NCBI RefSeq assembly: GCF_001279585.1 | Contig: NZ_LGEC01000114.1 | Coordinates: 186,001-250,000, forward strand | DNA from: Nocardiopsis sp. NRRL B-16309 | Lineage (GTDB): Bacteria; Actinomycetota; Actinomycetes; Streptosporangiales; Streptosporangiaceae | DNA length: 64,000 nucleotides | Direction of reading: 5' to 3' | In this document: positions 16,988-25,504 of the stretch, one piece after another | How the letters are laid out: every line of letters begins with the position of its first letter | Position numbering within the stretch: position 1 is the first letter of the stretch | The notes under the pieces: model-generated | What the model was told of the DNA's origin: nothing | Database searches by the model: none | What the model saw: only the letters and a program-made list of their open reading frames with translations | Translations under genes and position numbers: made by a program

Positions 16988-18550
16988 TCAGCGCTCCCCC
17001 GGGCGGCCGTCCCCGGAGCCGCCGCCCTCGGGGCCGTCCTCCGGTCCCCGCGGGCGCGGCGAGGACTCCGCCGGGTCGGCCGGGGCGGTCCCCTCGCTCC
17101 GGTCCACGTCCTCGGGCAGCGCCCCGGCGGGGTCGCCCCAGCACTCGACGTTGCGCAGGTCGGGCATCTTGGACAGCGTGAACTGCGGGTCGAGCCCGTT
17201 GCGGTACTGGCGGCTGTAGTCGGCCAGCAGGCGGAAGGCCACGGCCGACAGCGGGGCGATCGCCAGCAGGTTGATGGTGGCCATCACGCCCATCGACACG
17301 TCCGCCAGGCTCCAGACGACGGTCAGCGGCGCGATGCTGCCGATGAACACCGCCGCCAGGACGGCCCAGCGGAAGTAGGTCATGTACCGGGCGTCGGCGG
17401 CGAGGAACATCAGGTTGGACTCGCCGTAGTAGTAGTTGCCCAGGATCGACGTGAAGGCGAGCAGGAACAGGATGACGGTCAGCGCGTGGATCGACCAGTC
17501 GCCCAGGCTGCCCTGGAGCGCGGTCTGGGTGACCTCGGCGCCGCCCCCGGTCCCGTACTCCGGCTCGCCGATCAGGACGATGAACGCCGTCACCGAGCAG
17601 ATCAGCAGGGTGTCGAAGTACACGCCCAGGCACTGGACCAGCCCCTGCTTGGCCGGGTGGGAGACCGAGGCGGTGGCCCCGGCGTTGGGGGCCGAGCCCA
17701 GCCCGGCCTCGTTGGAGAACATGCCGCGGCGCATGCCCTGCACGATGGCGGCGCCCACGCCGCCGGAGACGAACTCGCGGACCCCGAAGGCGGAGGCGAA
17801 GATGTCGCCGATGACCCTGGGCACCTCGCCGATGTTGAGGACCACCACGGCCAGACCGAGCAGGATGTAGGCCACGGCCATCAGCGGGACGAGCGCCTGG
17901 GCCACGTGGGCGATGCGGCGGACGCCACCGAAGATCACCAGTGCCACCAGCGCGGTGAGGAGGATCCCGACCACCACCGCGAGGAGGAGTCCCCCGCCCA
18001 GTCCGAACGCGTCCGAGGACGTGCCCACCGCGCCGGAGATGCTGTTGGCCTGGACGGAGTTGAACACCAGCGAGAACGTCACGGTGATGACGACGGCGAA
18101 CAGGGCGCCCATCCACCGCTGGCCCAGACCGTGCAGCATGTAGTAGGCGGGACCGCCCCGGAACCCGGTCGCGGTCCGCACCTTGTACAGCTGGGCGAGG
18201 GTCGACTCGACGAACGCCGCCGACCCCAGGACCGTCGCCATCAGCCACATCCAGAAGATCGCCCCGGGACCGCCGAGGACGATCGCGGTGGCCACGCCCA
18301 CGATGTTGCCGGTGCCCACGCGGGAGGCCGCGGAGATCGCGAAGGCCTGGAACGAGGAGATCTCCCGCATCCCGTCGGGGGCCACGCCGGGAGCTCCGCG
18401 GATGACGCGGAACATCTCGGGCAGCAGCCGGATCTGCACCACGCCCGACCGGATCGTGAAGTAGACGGCCAGGATGATCAGGAGCGGGATGAGGAAATAG
18501 CTCCAGAAGAAGTCGTTCACGGCGACGATGGCGTCGTTGAGGACGTTCAC
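16988..18550 (-). CDS. Sodium:alanine symporter (AGCS) family transporter
   Basis: A 520-residue secondary transporter that takes up alanine or glycine with sodium. AGCS landmarks are AISAASRVGTGNIVGVATAI, the signature GGPGAIFWMWLMATVLGSA followed by FVESTLAQLYK, FRGGPAYYM, GMRRGMFSNEAGLGSAPNAG and LGNYYYGESN. About ten to eleven helices are followed by an unusually long, hydrophilic Pro/Gly/Glu-rich tail (about 60 residues) not seen in the compact family core. GTG 18550 has AAGGGGA five bases upstream. It is divergent from the MHS transporter and ends at a strong terminator. Confidence 0.92.
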   Translation of the reverse strand: MNVLNDAIVAVNDFFWSYFLIPLLIILAVYFTIRSGVVQIRLLPEMFRVIRGAPGVAPDGMREISSFQAFAISAASRVGTGNIVGVATAIVLGGPGAIFWMWLMATVLGSAAFVESTLAQLYKVRTATGFRGGPAYYMLHGLGQRWMGALFAVVITVTFSLVFNSVQANSISGAVGTSSDAFGLGGGLLLAVVVGILLTALVALVIFGGVRRIAHVAQALVPLMAVAYILLGLAVVVLNIGEVPRVIGDIFASAFGVREFVSGGVGAAIVQGMRRGMFSNEAGLGSAPNAGATASVSHPAKQGLVQCLGVYFDTLLICSVTAFIVLIGEPEYGTGGGAEVTQTALQGSLGDWSIHALTVILFLLAFTSILGNYYYGESNLMFLAADARYMTYFRWAVLAAVFIGSIAPLTVVWSLADVSMGVMATINLLAIAPLSAVAFRLLADYSRQYRNGLDPQFTLSKMPDLRNVECWGDPAGALPEDVDRSEGTAPADPAESSPRPRGPEDGPEGGGSGDGRPGER

Positions 18551-18777
18551 GCGTTCCCCTTCAAGGCGACGAGGTCACCCCTGCGCTGGTGAGGGGCCGT
18601 TCCGTCACTGTCCACGCCGCTTCGGGAAGCGCGCCGCCCGGACACGCGAAAAGCCGGTAAAAGGAGGTAAAGGACGTTTCGCGCGATCCGGCGCGCGGAA
18701 CTCCCCGCGCGGGCGCGCGCCGCCGGTCATCCGAACCGCACACATGTCGACGGGTCGCCGTGTGGGGACCTCCACCA

Positions 18778-18811
18778 TGGCCAGCCGAATGTGATCTGCC
18801 TAACGTTCGGC
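18778..18811 (+). promoter_or_regulatory. Leaderless promoter overlapped by an inverted repeat, MHS transporter gene
   Basis: TGGCCA (18778-18783), 17 bases, then TAACGT (18801-18806); the -10 ends seven bases before ATG 18814 and there is no ribosome site. An inverted repeat with 9-base arms GCCGAATGT (18784-18792) and ACGTTCGGC (18803-18811), one mismatch and a 10-base spacer, fills the space from -35 to the start, as expected of a repressor operator. Confidence 0.45.
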
Positions 18812-18813
18812 AC

Positions 18814-20169
18814 ATGGAACCGAACACCTCCCCTGCCCCCGCCCCCGAACAGCCGCGGACACCGTTCGTGCGCGTGGTGACCGCCAGCCTGATCGGCACG
18901 ACGATCGAGTGGTACGACTTCTTCCTGTACGGCGCCGCCGCGGCGCTCGTGTTCAACCACGTCTTCTTCCCGGACTCCGACCCGCTGGTCGGCACGATGC
19001 TGGCGTTCACCACGTACTCCGTCGGGTTCGTCGCCCGCCCCCTCGGAGGCCTGGTCTTCGGCCACTACGGCGACCGGATCGGACGCAAGCGGCTGTTGGT
19101 CATCAGCCTGCTGATGATGGGCGGCGCCACGTTCGCGATCGGCCTGCTGCCCACCTACGCCGCGGTGGGCGTGGCCGCGCCGCTGCTGCTGACGCTGCTG
19201 CGCGTCGTCCAGGGCTTCGCGCTGGGCGGCGAGTGGGGCGGCGCCGTCCTGCTGGTCTCGGAGCACGGCAAGCCGAGCCACCGCGGGTTCTGGGCCTCCT
19301 GGCCGCAGGCGGGGGCGCCCGGCGGCAACCTGCTGGCCACCGCCGTCCTGGCGGTGCTGGCGGTCGTGATGACCGACGACGCCTTCCTCGACTGGGGCTG
19401 GCGGATCCCGTTCCTGCTCTCGGGCGTCCTGGTGCTGGTGGGGCTGTGGATCCGCCTCGCGGTCACCGAGTCCCCCGTGTTCCGCCAGGCGCGGGAGCGC
19501 GCCGAGCGGACGGGTCGGCCCGAGCGCGCGCCCATCGTCGGCGTGCTGAGGGACCACTGGCGCGAGGCGCTGATCGCCATGGGCGTGCGCATGGCCGAGA
19601 ACGTCTCGTACTACATCGTCACCGCGTTCATCCTCGTCTACGCCACCCAGCAGGCGGGACTGCCCAACGGGCAGGTCCTCAACGCCGTCCTGGTCGCCTC
19701 GGCCGTGCACCTGGTGACCATCCCGGCCTGGGGCGCGCTGTCGGACCGGATCGGACGGCGCCCGGTGACCGCCGTCGGCGCGGCGGGCGTCGCCGTGTGG
19801 GGCTTCGCCTTCTTCCCGCTCATCGACATCGGCGCGTTCTGGTCGGTGGCACTCGCGGCCACCGTCGGCCTGGTCCTGCACGGCGCCATGTACGGCCCGC
19901 AGGCGGCCTTCTTCTCCGAACTGTTCAGCACGCGGGTGCGCTACTCCGGCGCGTCCGTGGGGTACCAGCTGGCGTCCATCGTGGCGGGCGGCCTGGCGCC
20001 GCTGATCGCGACCGCGCTGCTGGCCTCGTTCGGCACAGCGACGCCGGTCGCGCTGTACATGGCCGGGATGGCGGTGCTGACCCTGGTCGCGGTGGCGGTC
20101 GCCAAGGAGACGCGGGGCCGGGACCTGAGCGAGGTCTCCGCCGTCGCCGACCGGACTGTCCGAGAGTAG
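18814..20169 (+). CDS. MFS transporter, metabolite:H+ symporter (MHS) family
   Basis: A 451-residue 12-helix transporter of the MHS group (ProP/KgtP/ShiA-like), which takes up organic acids, betaine, shikimate or similar metabolites with protons. Diagnostic strings are IGTTIEWYDFFLYGAAAAL at TM1, GFVARPLGGLVFGHYGDRIGRK (motif A), RVVQGFALGGEWGGAVLLVSE and GHYGDR; the second half has LSDRIGRRPV and MYGPQAAFFSELFSTRVRYS. The start ATG 18814 appears leaderless. No catabolic gene adjoins it, so the substrate cannot be read from context. Confidence 0.9.
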   Translation: MEPNTSPAPAPEQPRTPFVRVVTASLIGTTIEWYDFFLYGAAAALVFNHVFFPDSDPLVGTMLAFTTYSVGFVARPLGGLVFGHYGDRIGRKRLLVISLLMMGGATFAIGLLPTYAAVGVAAPLLLTLLRVVQGFALGGEWGGAVLLVSEHGKPSHRGFWASWPQAGAPGGNLLATAVLAVLAVVMTDDAFLDWGWRIPFLLSGVLVLVGLWIRLAVTESPVFRQARERAERTGRPERAPIVGVLRDHWREALIAMGVRMAENVSYYIVTAFILVYATQQAGLPNGQVLNAVLVASAVHLVTIPAWGALSDRIGRRPVTAVGAAGVAVWGFAFFPLIDIGAFWSVALAATVGLVLHGAMYGPQAAFFSELFSTRVRYSGASVGYQLASIVAGGLAPLIATALLASFGTATPVALYMAGMAVLTLVAVAVAKETRGRDLSEVSAVADRTVRE

Positions 20170-20188
20170 TCACCGACCCCGGTAACAG

Positions 20189-20224
20189 CACTCGGGCCCG
20201 GCGAGAGATCGCCGGGCCCGAGTG
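20189..20224. terminator. Bidirectional hairpin terminator
   Basis: A perfect 15-base stem (CACTCGGGCCCGGCG and complement) with a 6-base loop lies between the convergent MHS transporter and helicase genes. Confidence 0.82.
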
Positions 20225-20261
20225 TGTCGTTCCATGGGCGGCCTCGGCCGCCCGGGGTGGA

Positions 20262-21824
20262 TCAGCGCTGCGGCGCCGAGTCGAAGCGGCTGCCGCCGCT
20301 CCGGTTGCCGCCGCGGTAACCGCCGCCACCGCGGGTGTCGCCACCCCGGTAGCCGCCGCCGCTGCCACCCCGGTAGCCGCCGCCACCGCCGCTGCCGCGA
20401 CGCTCGCCGCGGTATCCGCCCTCGCTGCGGAAGCCGCCTTCGCCGCCGCCTTCGGAGCGCTCACCGCGGTATCCGCCCTCACCGCGGTCGTTGCGGGGAC
20501 GGTCGCCGCGGTATCCACCGCGGAATCCGCCACCGCCACCGCCGCCGCGGTAGCCGCCACCGCCGCCACCGCGGTACCCGCCCCGGCGGGGACCGCCGCG
20601 GCCGCGGCGCTCGCGCACCGGCTCCGGCGGCTCGATCCACGGCTCCCAGGACGGCTCCTTGGCTCCGGTCACCTCGGAGAGGAGCTCGTCACCCGGGTTG
20701 ACCAGGTGCTGCTTGGCGTCGACGCCGGCGTCGCTGAGCAGGCGGCGGGCCATGCGGCGCTGGTTGGGCGCCACCAGGGAGACGACCGTGCCCGCCAGCC
20801 CGGCGCGCGCGGTACGGCCGCCGCGGTGCAGGTAGTCCTTGTGTCCGGTCGGCAGGTCGATGTTGACCACCATGTCGATACCGTCGACGTGGATGCCGCG
20901 AGCGGCGACGTCGGTGGCGACCAGGGCCTGGATCTTGCCTTCCTTGAACTTGGCGAGGGTGCGCGTACGCACGCTCTGCGTCTTGCCGCCGTGCAGCGAG
21001 GCGCAGGGCACACCGGCCTGGATCAGCTGCTCGCTGATCGTGTCGGCGCGGTACTTGCTGCGCACGAACAGGATCGTGCGGCCCTCGCGCGCGGCGATGA
21101 GGGTCACGATCTTGTTCTTGTCGCGGGGCAGCACCTTGAGCAGGTGGTGCTCCATCGCGGTGACCTGCGAGACCGGCGGGTCCACGGAGTGGGTCTGCGG
21201 GTCGTTCATGTACCGGCGCACCAGCTTGTCGACGTCGCCGTCGAGGGTGGCCGAGAACAGCAGGGTCTGACCGCCAGGCGTCACCTGGTCGAGGAGCTCG
21301 CTGACCTGCGGCATGAAGCCCATGTCGCACATCTGGTCGGCCTCGTCCAGCACCGAGATCTCCACGTCGCCCAGGTCGCAGGCGCCCTGCTCGATCAGGT
21401 CGGTGAGACGGCCCGGGGTGGCGACGAGGACGTCGACACCGCGGCGCAGTTCGTTGATCTGGCGGGTGTAGGAGCTTCCTCCGACGACGTCGCCGACGCG
21501 CACGCCGAGCACGCGGGAGTACTGTCGCAGGGCGTCGCGCACCTGGTGCGCGAGCTCGCGGGTGGGCACCAGGATCAGGGCCCGGGGGCGGTTCGCGGAG
21601 GCGCGGCGCTCGGCGCAGCGCATCAGGACCGGCAAACCGAAGGCCAGGGTCTTGCCGGATCCGGTACGGCCGCAGCCGAGGACGTCGCGGCCCTCGATGG
21701 CGTCCGGGATCGTGGCTGCCTGGATCGGGAACGGGGTGGTCACACCGTTCTTCGCCAGCTCGTCGACGATGTCCTGGGGAAGCCCGAGGCTGTCGAAAGC
21801 AGGCATTACGGCAGTGTCCGTCAA
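20262..21824 (-). CDS. DEAD-box ATP-dependent RNA helicase with RGG tail
   Basis: A 520-residue RNA helicase acting in RNA unwinding, ribosome assembly or decay. Ordered motifs: Q motif with TPFPIQAATIP, I GRTGSGKT, Ia PTRELA, Ib TPGR, II DEAD, III SAT, V TDVAARGIH, VI HRGGRTAR. The last 130 or so residues are a low-complexity Gly/Arg/Tyr tail of repeated GGYRGG units, an RNA-binding RGG-like region. TTG 21824 is preferred because AGGAAGG lies ten bases upstream; ATG 21806 is the alternative and lacks a ribosome site. A cold-shock role is common for such helicases but is not shown here. Confidence 0.92.
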   Translation of the reverse strand: MTDTAVMPAFDSLGLPQDIVDELAKNGVTTPFPIQAATIPDAIEGRDVLGCGRTGSGKTLAFGLPVLMRCAERRASANRPRALILVPTRELAHQVRDALRQYSRVLGVRVGDVVGGSSYTRQINELRRGVDVLVATPGRLTDLIEQGACDLGDVEISVLDEADQMCDMGFMPQVSELLDQVTPGGQTLLFSATLDGDVDKLVRRYMNDPQTHSVDPPVSQVTAMEHHLLKVLPRDKNKIVTLIAAREGRTILFVRSKYRADTISEQLIQAGVPCASLHGGKTQSVRTRTLAKFKEGKIQALVATDVAARGIHVDGIDMVVNIDLPTGHKDYLHRGGRTARAGLAGTVVSLVAPNQRRMARRLLSDAGVDAKQHLVNPGDELLSEVTGAKEPSWEPWIEPPEPVRERRGRGGPRRGGYRGGGGGGYRGGGGGGGFRGGYRGDRPRNDRGEGGYRGERSEGGGEGGFRSEGGYRGERRGSGGGGGYRGGSGGGYRGGDTRGGGGYRGGNRSGGSRFDSAPQR

Positions 21825-22161
21825 GTGACGTGTACCTTCCTCATCGTTTGGCGGCGTTTCGAGGAAGGCTCCACACGGCCTCGGAGGACCCAGCGAAGAA
21901 ATCACACAAACGCGCCTGATCACACGCGGATGCGGCCCCTACCTGAGTGGGGCTTCTGCACTCCTTGGGTTCAAGAGTGGCGTCGACGGAATCGACACAT
22001 TCTCCGCGTCTTGTGCGGCCCGGCGCGCTCGGATGCGCGCGGCATTCATCGACCGCTTGGTGAAGCGTACTAGAGATCGCTCCGGATCGGGGACGGGATG
22101 GGTGATTTTCCCCGGTGATACGAGTCTCCCCCAGCCCGTCCCACGGGCGTCGCAGCGCCGG
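21825..22161. other. Intergenic region before the helicase gene
   Basis: No convincing gene in this 337-base stretch. It holds the upstream control region of the helicase gene (minus strand) and the downstream end of the enoyl-CoA hydratase gene. The only structure seen is a long-loop inverted repeat GGGACGGG (22090-22097) and CCCGTCCC (22135-22142), possibly a weak terminator. A long helicase leader is possible. Confidence 0.4.
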
Positions 22162-23001
22162 TCAGCCCTGTCCCGCGGCCATGCCGGCGGCCAGCGCGGT
22201 GAGCCTGCCGACCTGGGCGCGCCGCTCGGCGGCGACCTGCTCTTCGAGCGTGTTGTCCGGGGCCTGCCGGAGCAGGGCCTTGGTGGCGGTGGCGGCGTCG
22301 CGGTCGGTGGCGAGCACGGCGGCGACCGCGTCGTCCACCGCGCCGGGAAGCTGGTCGGCGGGGACCACCAGCTCGGCGAGTCCGAGGTCGCGGGCCTCCT
22401 CCGCGCCGACGCGGCGGGCGGTCAGGCAGATCTCGACGGCGCGGTGGACGCCGACGATGTCCACCAGGGGCTTGGTCCCGGTGAGGTCGGGGACCAGGCC
22501 GAGCGCGGGCTCCTTCATGCAGAACCTGGCGTCGTCGGCCAGGATCCGCAGGTCACAGGAGAGCGCGAGCTGGAAGCCGGCCCCGATGGCGTGGCCGCGC
22601 ACGGCGGCGATCGTCACCAGGTCGGGGCGGCGCAGCCACAGGAACCCCTCCTGGAGCTCGGCGATGTAGCCCTCCAGGTCGGCCGGGTCGGCCGAGCCGT
22701 CGGCGAGGCCCGCGACGATGGAGCGCTCGCCGTCGACTCCCTCGGGCGTGAACATGTTGAGGTCGATCCCGGCGGAGAAGATGTCGCCCTCACCGGAGAT
22801 CACCACGATTCGGACATCCGCGGGGAGGGTCCGGCCGATGTGGGCCAGCGTCGTCCAGGTCCGTCCGGTCATCGCGTTGCGCCGCTCGGGACGGCTGATG
22901 GTGATCCGCGCGACCTGTCCCTCCACCGCGAGCCTGAGCCCGGCGCGGGTGAGCTCGTCCTCGGTGGGCGGGGTGCCGGACGCGTTCGACGCCTGTGCCA
23001 T
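22162..23001 (-). CDS. Enoyl-CoA hydratase/isomerase family protein
   Basis: A 279-residue crotonase-fold protein of beta-oxidation type. The oxyanion-hole segments are FSAGIDLNMF (about residues 75-84) and RGHAIGAGFQLALSCDLRI (135-153). Of the two glutamates used by classical hydratases, the second is present (Glu164 in MKEPALGLVPDL), but the first position is Gln144 (GFQLAL). This may reduce hydratase activity or point to isomerase or other crotonase chemistry. ATG 23001 has GGAGGA six bases upstream. A palindromic element shared with the fadA promoter region lies 36 bases before the start. Confidence 0.88.
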   Translation of the reverse strand: MAQASNASGTPPTEDELTRAGLRLAVEGQVARITISRPERRNAMTGRTWTTLAHIGRTLPADVRIVVISGEGDIFSAGIDLNMFTPEGVDGERSIVAGLADGSADPADLEGYIAELQEGFLWLRRPDLVTIAAVRGHAIGAGFQLALSCDLRILADDARFCMKEPALGLVPDLTGTKPLVDIVGVHRAVEICLTARRVGAEEARDLGLAELVVPADQLPGAVDDAVAAVLATDRDAATATKALLRQAPDNTLEEQVAAERRAQVGRLTALAAGMAAGQG

Positions 23002-23036
23002 GTCTTCCTCCGTCGTGTTCGGTGTCACCCCCGAGA

Positions 23037-23050
23037 TTACTCGCCGGTAA
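23037..23050 (-). promoter_or_regulatory. Fatty-acid-regulon-like operator
   Basis: TTACCGGCGAGTAA on the minus strand, a near-palindrome 36 bases before the enoyl-CoA hydratase start. It matches 12 of 14 bases of TTACTGGCGAGTAG before fadA (58378-58391). The recurrence before two beta-oxidation genes suggests a common repressor. Confidence 0.5.
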
Positions 23051-23061
23051 CTCCATCGGCC

Positions 23062-23260
23062 CACCCGCCACCGGCCCGGAGCGCTACGCGCGAGAAGGGC
23101 CACCCTCAACGGACGGCCTGCGGCCGCGGTTATGCCCGCCCGTCACCCGCCACCGGCCCGTGCGGCCGCGGTTATGCCCGCCCGTCACCCGCCACCGGCC
23201 CGGAGCGCTACGCGCGAGAGGGGCCACCCTCAACGGACGGCCTGCGGCCGCGGTTATGCC
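23062..23260. repeat. Tandem repeat of about 82 bases, three copies (middle one shortened)
   Basis: Copy 1 (23062-23136) and copy 3 (23186-23260) share 75 bases with one difference; the intervening copy (23137-23178) lacks an internal block of about 40 bases. Each copy ends (plus strand) with CGGCCGCGGTTATGCC, and the last contains the stop codon of the helix-turn-helix gene. The copies appear to arise by duplication from the 3' end of that gene outward. Confidence 0.85.
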
Positions 23261-23460
23261 CTGCGGGTGGCGCCGCCCCGGCCGCGCAGTTCCGCGCCCG
23301 CCTCGCTCAGCAGCCGGTGGACGAAGCCGTAGGAGCGGCCGGTGGCGTCGGCCAGCACCCGGATGCTCTCGCCCGCGTCGTAGCGGCGCTTGAGCTGCGC
23401 CGCGAGTTCGGCCCGGTCCTCACCCGACAGCCGGATCCCCTTCTTCGCACCGTTGGTCAC
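23254..23460 (-). CDS. Small helix-turn-helix protein
   Basis: A 68-residue basic protein of a type found widely in actinomycetes, with a single helix-turn-helix: LSGEDRAELAAQLKRRYDAG, then SIRVLADATGRSYGFVHRLL, and a basic end AELRGRGGATRR. It probably binds DNA, but its target is unknown. GTG 23460 is selected for its GGAGG ribosome site; a TTG at 23484 would add eight residues. The stop codon lies within the first unit of the tandem repeat that follows. Confidence 0.8.
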   Translation of the reverse strand: MTNGAKKGIRLSGEDRAELAAQLKRRYDAGESIRVLADATGRSYGFVHRLLSEAGAELRGRGGATRRA

Positions 23461-23609
23461 TGGGCCCTCCTCGTCTCGGGTCAACCCTGTCCGGAACAGT
23501 CACATGATCGGGCATGCTCCCCGCCGTCCGCCACATCCGGCGGACGCGGCACGCGGCCCGGCTTCGGGAGACCGGTTTTCGGAACGGCACGATCTCCGAC
23601 CGCAAAGAA

Positions 23610-23648
23610 GGGGAGTGGACCTCCCGGGGTTCCGGGCGTCCACTCCCC
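23610..23648 (-). terminator. Terminator after the ABC-F gene
   Basis: GGGGAGTGGAC and its complement form an 11-base stem with a nested CCCGG/CCGGG hairpin in the loop, followed on the minus strand by CTTCTTTG. It lies 20 bases after the ABC-F stop. Confidence 0.78.
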
Positions 23649-23667
23649 CGCGGTCGCGTCGCGCGGA

Positions 23668-25266
23668 TCAGGCCAGCGCGATGAGGTCCTCGAACTCGGC
23701 GTTCCACACGTCCTCGACACCGTCGGGCAGCATGATGACCCGCTCGGGCTGGAGCGCGGTGACCGCGCCCTCGTCGTGTGTCACCAGCACGATCGCGCCC
23801 TTGTAGTTGCGCAGCGCCGCGAGGATCTCCTCACGGCTGGCCGGGTCCAGGTTGTTGGTGGGCTCGTCCAGGAGCAGCACGTTCGCGCTGGAGACGACCA
23901 GGGTGGCCAGCGCCAGCCGGGTCTTCTCACCGCCGGAGAGCACCCCCGCCGGCTTGTCGACGTCGTCGCCGGTGAACAGGAACGAGCCGAGCGTGCGTCG
24001 GGCCTCGACCTCGGGCAGGTCGGGCGCGGCGCTCATCATGTTCTCCAGCACCGTGCGGGACACGTCCAGCGTCTCGTGCTCCTGGGCGTAGTAGCCGAGC
24101 TTGAGCCCGTGCCCGGGTACGACACGGCCGGTGTCGGGCTTCTCCACCTGGCCGAGCAGCCGCAGGAGCGTGGTCTTGCCGGCCCCGTTGAGGCCGAGGA
24201 TGACCACGCGGCTGCCCCGGTCGATGGCCAGGTCCACCCCCGCGAAGATCTCCAGGGAGCCGTAGGACTTCGACAGGCCCTCCGCCATCAGCGGGGTGCG
24301 CCCGCTCGGCGCCGGGTCGGGGAAGCGCAGCTTGGCCACCTTGTCGGACTTGCGCACGCCCTGCACGCCGTCCAGCAGTTTGTCGGCGCGGTTGAGCATC
24401 TGCTGGGCGGCCCGCGCCTTGGAGGCCTTGGCCCGGAAGCGGTCCGCCTGCTTGCGCAGGGTGTCGGCCTGCTTCTCCGCGTTGGCCAGCTCGCGGCGGC
24501 GGCGCCGCTCGTCGGCCTCGCGCTGGGTCAGGTACTGCTTCCAGCCCATGTTGTAGATGTCGATGGCGCTGCGGTTGGCGTCGAGGTAGAACACCTTGTT
24601 GACCACGTGCTCGACCAGTTCCACGTCGTGGCTGATCACGATGAGCCCGCCCTGGTGCGACTTGAGGAAGTCGCGCAGCCAGACGATGGAGTCGGCGTCC
24701 AGGTGGTTGGTCGGCTCGTCCAGCAGCAGCGTGTCGGCACCGCTGAACAGGATGCGCGCCAGCTCGATCCGGCGGCGCTGGCCACCGGAGAGGGTGCTCA
24801 GCGGCTGGGAGAGCACGTTGTCCGGCAGGCCCAGGCTGGAGGCGATGGCCGCGGCCTCGGACTCGGCGGCGTAGCCGCCCAGCACGTGCAGCCGCTCCTC
24901 CCAGCGGGCGTAGGCGCGCACGCCCTTGTTGCGGGTCTTCTCGTGGTCGCTGGCCATCTTCTTCTCGGCCTCGCGCAGCCCGTTCAGGGCCTCGTCGATG
25001 CCGCGTGCCGAGAGCACCCGGTCCTTGGCGATGACGTCGAGGTCGCCGGTCCGCGGGTCCTGGGGCAGGTAGCCGATGGTTCCGGAGGAGGTGACGGTGC
25101 CGTCGGTGGGCACACCCTCTCCGGCCAGCACCTTGGTCATCGTGGTCTTGCCCGCTCCGTTGCGGCCGACCAGGCCGATCCGGTCACCGGCGGCGACCCG
25201 GAAGGAGGTCGGCTCCAGCAGGAGTCGAGGTCCCACGCGCAGTTCGAGGTCGGTGGCGATCAGCAT
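23668..25266 (-). CDS. ABC-F family ATPase (ribosome-associated)
   Basis: A 532-residue protein with two ABC domains and no membrane segments, as in ABC-F translation factors (EttA/Uup/antibiotic-protection types). Domain 1 has Walker A GRNGAGKT, signature LSGGQRRR and LLLDEPTNHLD; domain 2 has GLNGAGKTTLL, LSGGEKTR and LLLDEPTNNLD. Between them is the charged interdomain linker (about residues 245-315, with ADERRRRRELANAEKQADTL) that reaches the peptidyl-transfer centre in this family. Start ATG 25266. It may be a housekeeping factor or confer antibiotic tolerance; the linker alone does not decide. Confidence 0.92.
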   Translation of the reverse strand: MLIATDLELRVGPRLLLEPTSFRVAAGDRIGLVGRNGAGKTTMTKVLAGEGVPTDGTVTSSGTIGYLPQDPRTGDLDVIAKDRVLSARGIDEALNGLREAEKKMASDHEKTRNKGVRAYARWEERLHVLGGYAAESEAAAIASSLGLPDNVLSQPLSTLSGGQRRRIELARILFSGADTLLLDEPTNHLDADSIVWLRDFLKSHQGGLIVISHDVELVEHVVNKVFYLDANRSAIDIYNMGWKQYLTQREADERRRRRELANAEKQADTLRKQADRFRAKASKARAAQQMLNRADKLLDGVQGVRKSDKVAKLRFPDPAPSGRTPLMAEGLSKSYGSLEIFAGVDLAIDRGSRVVILGLNGAGKTTLLRLLGQVEKPDTGRVVPGHGLKLGYYAQEHETLDVSRTVLENMMSAAPDLPEVEARRTLGSFLFTGDDVDKPAGVLSGGEKTRLALATLVVSSANVLLLDEPTNNLDPASREEILAALRNYKGAIVLVTHDEGAVTALQPERVIMLPDGVEDVWNAEFEDLIALA

Positions 25267-25504
25267 GACAGGGGCTTCCTAGAGGTGGAGTGCGGGTGTG
25301 GTCGCGGCGACGGCGCCCGGACACGGACGGACAGGAGGTCCGGTGGGAGCGGGAGGGGCGTCGGGCGGCCGACCGACCCAGCCTAACGGCACGGGACGCG
25401 GTCCGGCCAAGCGCGGGAGCGCCGGAGAACGCGGTGCCCGCCCTGGTGCCCGCCCTCCGACCCAACGGAAGGCGGGCGCCGGTCATTCCCCGGGGCGCGG
25501 GGCC

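Noticed and set aside
18909..22073. A 1054-codon open frame across the MHS transporter and helicase genes
   Set aside because: It is out of frame with the first and antisense to the second, passes through the bidirectional terminator, and has no recognisable domain.
23062..23260. Possible CRISPR-like array
   Set aside because: There are only three units, they are contiguous without unique spacers, and no cas genes are present; it is a simple tandem duplication.
22033..25386. A very long open frame (over 1100 codons) on the plus strand
   Set aside because: It runs antisense to the enoyl-CoA hydratase, HTH and ABC-F genes, has no family features, and arises from the third-position GC bias of the real genes on the other strand.
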